64,000 nucleotides of DNA from CAMLIZ01 sp966212505 (lineage in GTDB: Bacteria > Pseudomonadota > Gammaproteobacteria > Burkholderiales > Burkholderiaceae_C): assembly GCA_966212505.1 (NCBI GenBank), contig CBIHRS010000019.1, forward strand, positions 25,156-89,155, read 5' to 3'. Below the pieces are notes generated by a model, which saw only the letters and a program-made list of their open reading frames with translations, ran no database searches and had not been told where the DNA came from. A program made the translations under genes and the position numbers. Below are positions 58,267 through 64,000 of this stretch, piece after piece (the stretch's first letter is position 1; every line of letters begins with the position of its first letter).

Positions 58267-59117
58267 TAGGCGAGGTGCACATGCGACCAGCCAACCACGT
58301 GGCGGTTGTCTGCGCCGGGCAAGGTGGCCGTCGACGGGGGAAAGACGATGTTGTCGCAGTGGCTGTAGAAACAGCTGAAACGCGCATACCGCGCAGGCGT
58401 TTCCTGCGCAGCAAGGGCTCGCACCCACGGGCCGTGCAACCGCATCTGCCGGGTGTTGGCTGTCTGCCCGAAGCGGCCGAGCCAGGTTCCGTGATGCGGA
58501 GAACCGATCGTGATGACCCGATGGACGCGGCGATCGCCCTGCGAATCTCTCAGCCAGGCCCGAACAGCGAGGCCGCCCATGCTGTGCGCGACGATCACCG
58601 GCGGCAACCCGGTTGCCGCCTCGAGACGACGAACACCGGCCTCGACGTGCGCCGCGTAGTGGTCGATCGCGCCGAACACCGGCTCCAGATCGATCGCCAC
58701 ATAAGGCACACCCTGCTCCATCAGCCGCGACATCCACGGATTCCAGAGACCGCGGTTGCACACGAATCCGTGCACCAGCAGGACACCGCGGCGCGCACGC
58801 GCATCCGGCGGCAGATGGTCTGGGTAGCGCCGGTGACGAAAGGGCTGTCGCCAGCAGAACACCCGGGGCGCCGTCAACACCTCGCCCACCCAGGCCTTGA
58901 ACAGCAAGGCCGGCGTGGCCCTGGGCGCCGGATCCGAGCCATGGGTCCACCACAGCAACACGAACTCCAGCCCGAGCACCAGCGCATAGCCCAGAAAGAT
59001 CGTGGCCGCTCCGACGACCGCCCAGCCAGACCGTCCAGCCTGGAGGCATCCCGCGACCCACAGCAGCGCGATCAAGAGCAACGACAGCGTGATGGTTTGC
59101 TGCAGGCGCGCGAGCAT
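58170..59117 (-). CDS. Membrane-anchored alpha/beta-hydrolase (lipase-like)
   Basis: A 315-residue lipase/esterase-like hydrolase. Two N-terminal membrane helices (ITLSLLLIALLWVAGCL and a second at about 30-55) anchor it. The oxyanion region is VLLVHGFVCNRGLW. The nucleophile elbow is VIVAHSMGGLAVRAW (Ser in AHSMGG), followed by ITIGSPHHGTWLGRF. A catalytic Asp is likely in FYSHCDNIVFPP and the His in WSHVHLAYHPEV. The start at 59117 follows GTGAGG. It lies eight bases after the GMC oxidoreductase gene, so the two are co-transcribed. Confidence 0.82.
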   Translation of the reverse strand: MLARLQQTITLSLLLIALLWVAGCLQAGRSGWAVVGAATIFLGYALVLGLEFVLLWWTHGSDPAPRATPALLFKAWVGEVLTAPRVFCWRQPFRHRRYPDHLPPDARARRGVLLVHGFVCNRGLWNPWMSRLMEQGVPYVAIDLEPVFGAIDHYAAHVEAGVRRLEAATGLPPVIVAHSMGGLAVRAWLRDSQGDRRVHRVITIGSPHHGTWLGRFGQTANTRQMRLHGPWVRALAAQETPARYARFSCFYSHCDNIVFPPSTATLPGADNRHVVGWSHVHLAYHPEVFNEVLRWVVPVVPSPTDAPLSDQVEAR

Positions 59118-59125
59118 GTTCGACC

Positions 59126-60736
59126 TCACACCAGTGAGACCTCTCGGCCGGTCAGGCGCTTCGCCAGTTGCGTGGCCAGGCGATTGACGAGCCCGTAGAT
59201 CGATAGCTGCGGATTGGCGCCGATGCTCGTGGGAAACAGGGATCCGTCGTGGATGGAGAGGTTGTCCAGCTGCCAGTGCACACCATCCGGCCGGGCCACG
59301 CCGAGTTCCTCTCGCCCGGCCATCGCGCACCCACCCATCACGTGGGCGCTGACCACACGGGTCAGCAATGGCTTCATCGGCAAAGCATCGATCGCTTCAC
59401 GTGCCTCGGTCCAGGTCCGGTAACGGTGCGCCATTTCGTGAACCGGAAGCACTTCCCGTGCCCCGGCCGCGAATTGCAGTTCGGCCATGCTCCGCAGTGC
59501 GCGTCGAGCGCCGTCCATGACGAAAGGTGTCAGCGGATAGTCGAGGACCGGCGAACCATCTCCTCGCAAGTTGACCCGCCCGCCCGCTGCCTGCGGATGA
59601 AAGCCGTCTCGCAGCAAGGCGAGCAGCACCTGTGTGTTCGGAAACTTCGCCAGCAGCTCCGCCTGCTCATGGCCAAAGCCCGCGAGCGTGGAAGCGAAGA
59701 TCACCGGGTGCACGGGCGGAGCCTCGAGCTTGTAGCCGATGGGGCCGTCGATCGGATCCACCGTGAGGAAGTGATCGGTATAGACACTCTGGGGGGCACC
59801 GCTCCACCCTTCCACCTTCTGCTCGAAGACGCCGGCCGACATCACCACCGGGTGGAGAAACGTCCGCCGGCCGAGATGCGCGTGAGGATCCGGGACTTCA
59901 GATCGCAGCAGCAACGCCGGCGAGTTGATCGCCCCGCCGGCCACCACGTAGTGCCGAGCCTGCACGGTCAATACCGATCCGTTCGGTCGCCCGTCGTCGT
60001 CCAACCCTCCGCAGAACAGATGCTGAACCTTGGCGTTGGCGATCTCGAACCGCTGCGCGCGGGTCTGCACCAGGAGCGTGGCGCCACGATCGAGGGCGGC
60101 GGGAATCGTCGTCAGCAGCATCGACTGCTTGGCGTTCGTCGGGCAACCCAGGCCACAGGAGCCGAGGTTCCAGCATCCCTTCACGTTGCGGCGGATGACG
60201 CCCGTCTCGATGCCCAGCTTGGTCGCGCCCTGCTTCAGCAGATCATTGTTCGCGTTGGGGGCGACTTCCCACGGCGCGATGTTCATGCGCCGCTCGGCCT
60301 GCGCGAACCACGGCGCCATGGTTTCGACGCTGAGATCTTTCAGCGCGAAGTGCTCCCGCCAGTAGGCCAATGTCGCTGGCGGCGTCCGGAACGAGGTGGT
60401 CCAGTTCACCGTCGTCGATCCGCCGACACAGCGGCCCTGCAGGATGTTGATCGCCTTGTCGGCCGTCTTGCGTGCCGCGCTTTCCTGATAGAGCGAGGGG
60501 TAGGCGTCGGACTCGAGCTGGCGGAAATCGGTGCTCGACTTCAGCGGCCCTTCCTCGACGATCACGACTTTCAGCCCTGCGCGGGACAGCAGCTCAGCCG
60601 TGACGCCCGCACCGGCACCGCTACCGACGATGACGACATCGCAGCTGATGCTCAACGGCAACGCACCATGCGCCCCTCCGAGCACCCGCCATCCACGGGA
60701 AAGCCCTTCGCGGATCGGATCAGGCTGTTGGCTCAT
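59126..60736 (-). CDS. GMC-family FAD-dependent oxidoreductase
   Basis: A 536-residue flavoprotein of the glucose-methanol-choline family. The FAD entry is CDVVIVGSGAGAGVTAELLS, followed by GRCVGGSTTVNWTTSFRTP. A Cys-rich CWNLGSCGLGCPTNAKQSM segment is typical of the long-chain-alcohol/sterol-oxidase-like branch. The C-terminal catalytic region has SAHVMGGCAM (His) and DGSLFPTSIGANPQLSIYGL (Asn). The frame is open further upstream, but ATG 60736 has AAGGA eight bases before it. It follows the Tat-signal gene by 28 bases. Substrate is probably an alcohol; exact identity unknown. Confidence 0.88.
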   Translation of the reverse strand: MSQQPDPIREGLSRGWRVLGGAHGALPLSISCDVVIVGSGAGAGVTAELLSRAGLKVVIVEEGPLKSSTDFRQLESDAYPSLYQESAARKTADKAINILQGRCVGGSTTVNWTTSFRTPPATLAYWREHFALKDLSVETMAPWFAQAERRMNIAPWEVAPNANNDLLKQGATKLGIETGVIRRNVKGCWNLGSCGLGCPTNAKQSMLLTTIPAALDRGATLLVQTRAQRFEIANAKVQHLFCGGLDDDGRPNGSVLTVQARHYVVAGGAINSPALLLRSEVPDPHAHLGRRTFLHPVVMSAGVFEQKVEGWSGAPQSVYTDHFLTVDPIDGPIGYKLEAPPVHPVIFASTLAGFGHEQAELLAKFPNTQVLLALLRDGFHPQAAGGRVNLRGDGSPVLDYPLTPFVMDGARRALRSMAELQFAAGAREVLPVHEMAHRYRTWTEAREAIDALPMKPLLTRVVSAHVMGGCAMAGREELGVARPDGVHWQLDNLSIHDGSLFPTSIGANPQLSIYGLVNRLATQLAKRLTGREVSLV

Positions 60737-60764
60737 TCCATGTCCTTCATCTCTGTCGGGCCGC

Positions 60765-61289
60765 TCACACCGGGTTGGGTCCCGGATAGCCGAGCAGCGC
60801 CCATGTACTTTTGTCCGCGTAGTAGGCCGCGTTGGTGAGCTCGCGCAGTGCCAGATAGGTCTGCTGCCTCGTGGCCAAAGCGGATTCACGCATCCGCTGC
60901 AAGGCCTCTTGAACCTCGAAGAGGCCTGCCTCGGCCCAGTCCGACGCGAGGCCGGTCAGCGCCAGCCGCCCTGGGGCATGTGTGAGCAACGACACCAGTA
61001 AAGACAACTCATCCTGCAGGTGCGCCGGAAACGCAGCAATGGCCTTGTCGACGCGATCCAGATGTGCCTCCACCGCTGCGGTTCGAAGCGTGCCCTCCGG
61101 TGGGAGGCTGCCCTCGAGCACCGCCGCCGCCACGGCGCGAAAGAGGGATCGTCCCGCCTTCGAGAGCCTTCCATCCACAACCCCCGGGCGGTGCAGAGCC
61201 AGCGCGCCGCCGGCAACGGCCAGGACGACCGAGGCGCCGAGCCCCAGTTGGAGCAATGTTCTTCGTCGCATGGAGGGCGAGTGTTGCAT
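60765..61289 (-). CDS. Tat-signal small subunit-like protein of the GMC oxidoreductase
   Basis: A 174-residue protein starting MQHSPSMRRRTLLQLGLGA, a twin-arginine-like signal followed by a hydrophobic core (ASVVLAVAGGALAL). The mature part is helical (SLFRAVAAAVLEGSLPPEG, VDKAIAAFPAHLQDELSLL, YLALRELTNAAYYADKSTWA). This resembles the gluconate-2-dehydrogenase gamma-type small subunits found beside GMC flavoproteins, whose role is maturation or export of the partner. It is directly upstream of the GMC gene on the same strand. An ATG at 61271 (MRRRTLLQLG) is an alternative start. Confidence 0.72.
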   Translation of the reverse strand: MQHSPSMRRRTLLQLGLGASVVLAVAGGALALHRPGVVDGRLSKAGRSLFRAVAAAVLEGSLPPEGTLRTAAVEAHLDRVDKAIAAFPAHLQDELSLLVSLLTHAPGRLALTGLASDWAEAGLFEVQEALQRMRESALATRQQTYLALRELTNAAYYADKSTWALLGYPGPNPV

Positions 61290-61370
61290 CTCGAGTACGA
61301 CCGTCCGTAGAGCCAGCCGACTAACTCGACCCCACGGAAACCCGAGGCGCCGCCTGATACGCTTAGCGAC

Positions 61371-62114
61371 ATGACACCCGCCGGTAGCCGCATCCTGGCC
61401 CATTTGCAGGTGGTCGCCGAAGAGCGGACCATTCGCTCAGCAGACCCCGGGCTTCGCGAACGCGTCGATGCCATCAAGGCCTATCAGCAACAGAGATTCC
61501 GCAAGACCTATGCGGATCTGCTGGCAGATCCGCGCTTCAAGCACGCTGCACTATTCTTTCTCGAGGAACTTTACGGCCCGGACGACTTCTCGGAACGGGA
61601 CGCGCAGTTCACACGGATCGTGCCTGCACTGGTGCGGCTCTTTCCCGACGAGATCGTGCGGACGGTGGAGACGCTGGCTGCTCTTCATGCGCTTTCGGAG
61701 CGCCTCGATACGCAAATGGCCCGCTGTGTTCCGACGCTGCCGATCACATCCGTCAACTACATCAGCGCGTGGCAAGCCACCGGGCAGCCGGAAGCACGTC
61801 GCCGGCAGATCGAACTGATACAGGACATCGGCCGGGCACTGGATCGCTACACCCGCAACCCCGTGCTTCGACACAGCCTCCGGTTGATGCGCGGCCCCGC
61901 CAAAGCAGCAGGGCTCGCCGCGCTGCAATCTTTTCTGGAGCGGGGATTCGACACTTTTCGCGAGATGCGGGGCGCTGAGCCATTCCTCTCGATCGTCGAT
62001 AAGAGGGAAGAGTCGCTGCGTGAGGCGCTTTTTTCGGCTGACGCCACGGCACTCGCGAGCGCGACCTCAGCCAATCTTCCGCACACCGCGGCCCCGTTAG
62101 GACAATTACCGTAG
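61371..62114 (+). CDS. FFLEELY motif protein
   Basis: A 247-residue helical protein carrying the motif ALFFLEELYGPDDFSERD (FFLEELY at 62-68), by which the family is named. Other conserved-looking stretches are RVDAIKAYQQQRFRKTYADL before it and LIQDIGRALDRYTRNPVLRH after it. Residues about 180-225 (LAALQSFLERGFDTFREM) form further helices. There is no signal peptide. Function is unknown for the family. It diverges from the Tat-signal/GMC genes and precedes the fadD-type gene by 54 bases, possibly in one operon. Confidence 0.8.
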   Translation: MTPAGSRILAHLQVVAEERTIRSADPGLRERVDAIKAYQQQRFRKTYADLLADPRFKHAALFFLEELYGPDDFSERDAQFTRIVPALVRLFPDEIVRTVETLAALHALSERLDTQMARCVPTLPITSVNYISAWQATGQPEARRRQIELIQDIGRALDRYTRNPVLRHSLRLMRGPAKAAGLAALQSFLERGFDTFREMRGAEPFLSIVDKREESLREALFSADATALASATSANLPHTAAPLGQLP

Positions 62115-62168
62115 CCGCAGGAGCAAGGGGCCGCGACGATCGACGCAACCAATTGTTGCGGAGCGATC

Positions 62169-63860
62169 GTGCAAAAGCCTTGGCTATCCAGCTACCCGCC
62201 CGGAGTTCCGGCGGAGGTCAAAACCGACATTTACACATCTCTGGTGGAGTTGCTCGACGAAGCCTTTCAGCGTTACGCAACCCGCGACGCGGCGGAGTGC
62301 ATGGAGAAGCGCTTCACGTTCGCCGACATCGACGAATTGTCCGAAGCGCTGGCGGCTTGGCTTCAATCGCAGGGGCTGGAAAAAGGCGCCCGCGTTGCGG
62401 TGATGATGCCCAACCTGCCGCAGTACATGGTGGTCATCGCAGCCGTCTTGCGAGCCGGTCTGGTCGTCGTCAATGTGAACCCGCTCTATACCGCTCGCGA
62501 GCTGGAGCACCAGCTCAAGGATTCAGGTGCGCGCGCCATCGTCATTCTGGAGAACTTCGCGCATACGCTGGAAGAGGTGATCGAACGCACCGAAGTGCGC
62601 CATGTCGTTCTTGCGTCAATGGGCGACATGCTGGGCCTCCTGAAGGGCCAGCTGGTCAATTTTGTTGTCCGCCATGCTCGGAAGATGGTTCCCGAATTCC
62701 GCCTCCCGGATGGCGGAGATCGACGCGTCGTTCGATTCAACATGGCCGTCGCTGAGGGCACGCGGCTCAAGCTCCGGCGTGTGGCATTGGGACCGAACGA
62801 CGTGGCATTCCTGCAGTACACCGGAGGAACAACCGGTGTCTCGAAAGGCGCGACGCTGCTGCACAGGAATGTGGTGGCCAATATCCTCCAATCGGAGGCT
62901 TGGTTCCGGCCAATGCTGGACAAGCTTGGCGACCAGCCGCTGACGATTGTGTGCGCGTTGCCGCTGTATCACATCTTCGCACTGACGATCTGCTACATGC
63001 TCGGTGCCCGCTTCGGGATGACGAATCTGCTCATTCCCAATCCTCGCGACATTCCTGGCCTCATCAAGACGCTTCGTGGCCATCGGGTCAACATGTTCCC
63101 GGCCGTCAACACGCTGTTCAACGCGCTGGTCAATGATCCAGAGTTCGCCAAGCTCGATTTCTCGGGCTTGGTGGTATCCAACGGCGGCGGGATGGCAGTA
63201 CAGCGGTCCACGGCCGAGCGATGGCTGCAGACCACCGGTTGTCCGATCGTCGAGGGGTACGGCCTCTCGGAAACTTCCCCAGTCGCAACAAGCAATCGGC
63301 TTGATCTGAAGGCGTTCTCAGGCACGATCGGGCTGCCGCTTCCGTCAACGGACATCGCGATCCGTGACGACGAAGGGCGCGACTTGCCGCTTGGGCAGGC
63401 TGGGGAAATTTGCATACGCGGCCCACAGGTCATGCCCGGCTACTGGCTTCGCCCTGATGAGACGGCGAAGGTCATGACTTCTGACGGGTTCTTCAAGTCA
63501 GGCGACGTTGGCGTCATGGACGACCGTGGCTACGTCACGATCGTCGACCGCAAGAAAGACATGATTCTCGTCTCGGGGTTCAATGTCTATCCCAACGAGA
63601 TTGAACAGGTTGTCAATCTCCATCCTGCCGTTCTTGAGTGCGCCGCCGTCGGAGTTCCGGACGAGAAATCCGGAGAGGCGGTGAAACTATTCGTCGTGAA
63701 AAAGGATCCCTCGGTTTCCGAGGAGGACATCGGCCGCTATTGCAAGGAGAATTTCACGGCCTACAAACGCCCTAAATACATTGAATTCAGGGAAGACCTT
63801 CCCAAAACCAACGTAGGGAAGATATTGCGCCGCGAACTACGCCCCGCCGCACCGCGTTGA
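62169..63860 (+). CDS. fadD: Long-chain fatty-acid-CoA ligase
   Basis: A 563-residue acyl-CoA synthetase of the FadD type, activating fatty acids for beta-oxidation. The phosphate loop is FLQYTGGTTGVSKGATLLHR (about 215-234). Other core motifs are VEGYGLSETSPVAT, the FACS signature region DGFFKSGDVGVMDDRGY and IVDRKKDMILVSGFNVYPNE, and the catalytic lysine in PKTNVGKILRRELR. The start is GTG at 62169. Similarity is higher to E. coli FadD than is that of the ligase at 25596. It ends at the strong terminator next to the rRNA operon. Confidence 0.94.
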   Translation: MQKPWLSSYPPGVPAEVKTDIYTSLVELLDEAFQRYATRDAAECMEKRFTFADIDELSEALAAWLQSQGLEKGARVAVMMPNLPQYMVVIAAVLRAGLVVVNVNPLYTARELEHQLKDSGARAIVILENFAHTLEEVIERTEVRHVVLASMGDMLGLLKGQLVNFVVRHARKMVPEFRLPDGGDRRVVRFNMAVAEGTRLKLRRVALGPNDVAFLQYTGGTTGVSKGATLLHRNVVANILQSEAWFRPMLDKLGDQPLTIVCALPLYHIFALTICYMLGARFGMTNLLIPNPRDIPGLIKTLRGHRVNMFPAVNTLFNALVNDPEFAKLDFSGLVVSNGGGMAVQRSTAERWLQTTGCPIVEGYGLSETSPVATSNRLDLKAFSGTIGLPLPSTDIAIRDDEGRDLPLGQAGEICIRGPQVMPGYWLRPDETAKVMTSDGFFKSGDVGVMDDRGYVTIVDRKKDMILVSGFNVYPNEIEQVVNLHPAVLECAAVGVPDEKSGEAVKLFVVKKDPSVSEEDIGRYCKENFTAYKRPKYIEFREDLPKTNVGKILRRELRPAAPR

Positions 63861-63904
63861 ATGCCGCGGTCCTTTCGGGGGCTGCAATTCAATTGCAAAA
63901 AAAG

Positions 63905-63940
63905 CAAAACCCCCGCCAGGTTACCTGAGCGGGGGTTTTA
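63905..63940. terminator. Bidirectional terminator between fadD and the rRNA operon
   Basis: A long stem: AAAACCCCCGC pairs with GCGGGGGTTTT, extended inward by CAGG-TTA-CCTG with one bulged A. T-runs lie on both sides. On the minus strand the sequence after the stem, TTTTGCTTTTTTT, is the stronger one, so it mainly ends the rRNA transcript. Confidence 0.92.
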
Positions 63941-63947
63941 AATAGTA

Positions 63948-64000
63948 GCCTGACGATGTCCTACTTTCACACGGGAATCCGCACTATCATCGGCGCAGAG
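63948..64000 (-). rRNA. rrf: 5S ribosomal RNA, 3' part only
   Basis: Read on the minus strand, the last 53 bases give GCCGATGATAGTGCGG then TTCCCGTGTGAAAGTAGG and ATCGTCAGG, the conserved 3' half of betaproteobacterial 5S rRNA. The 5' half lies beyond the right edge. The strong terminator at 63905-63940 is immediately downstream, as usual at the end of an rRNA operon. The exact 3' end is uncertain by two or three bases. Confidence 0.9.

Overview
The window is a GC-rich chromosomal segment of a betaproteobacterium, most likely in Burkholderiales near the Rubrivivax/Leptothrix/Methylibium-type genera. Evidence: protein sequences throughout, the conserved block rplM-rpsI / erpA / anmK-M23 peptidase / tyrS, a type II secretion locus, PEP-CTERM proteins, an FFLEELY-motif protein and GC-rich intergenic palindromes. 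No insertion sequence, phage, CRISPR array or tRNA was seen. The right edge enters the 3' end of a 5S rRNA on the minus strand, so an rRNA operon lies just outside. Nearly all DNA is coding, and no clear pseudogene was found.

Layout. 0.2-4.3 kb: coq7, an OsmC-like gene, ilvA behind a terminator-bearing leader, and a divergent cobT homologue. 4.3-15.8 kb: type II secretion, with gspC divergent from gspGHIJKLMNDEF. 15.8-18.7 kb: a Lon-like AAA ATPase behind a near-perfect sigma-54 promoter, a PEP-CTERM protein and a cytosolic 5'-nucleotidase. 18.7-24.7 kb: a giant SARP/BTAD-type regulator divergent from a lipoprotein with three Ig-like repeats. 24.7-34.2 kb: a Crp/Fnr-type regulator divergent from an operon of acyl-CoA ligase, complete branched-chain-type ABC transporter, 95-residue protein and PaaK-like protein, probably for uptake and CoA activation of an organic acid. 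34.2-39.6 kb: an amino-acid racemase, two orphan periplasmic binding proteins, a DadA-type dehydrogenase, a LysR regulator and D-aminoacyl-tRNA deacylase. This looks like a D-amino-acid sensing, catabolism and protection module. Two T-N11-A palindromes lie in its divergent promoter region.

39.6-51 kb is housekeeping: CDF transporter, YfeK-like protein, tyrS, M23 peptidase, anmK, erpA, rpsI, rplM, a GNAT protein, a DUF2726 protein, srkA and htpG (with a sigma-32 promoter). 51-53.5 kb holds a second PEP-CTERM protein and a cluster of small unknown genes behind a promoter embedded in nested palindromes. 53.5-57.4 kb: a DUF2855 protein, an HDOD protein, and an Lrp regulator divergent from hppD. 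57.5-63.9 kb: a polytopic membrane protein, then a minus-strand run of a Tat-signal protein, a GMC oxidoreductase and a lipase-like hydrolase, then an FFLEELY-motif protein and a fadD-type ligase. A strong bidirectional terminator follows, before the 5S rRNA.

The most promising leads for undescribed biology are the small-gene cluster near 52.6 kb, the D-amino-acid module, the sigma-54-linked Lon-like ATPase beside the secretion locus, the SARP/Ig-lipoprotein pair, and the GMC oxidoreductase module. All functional statements are inferred from sequence patterns alone; no database search was run.
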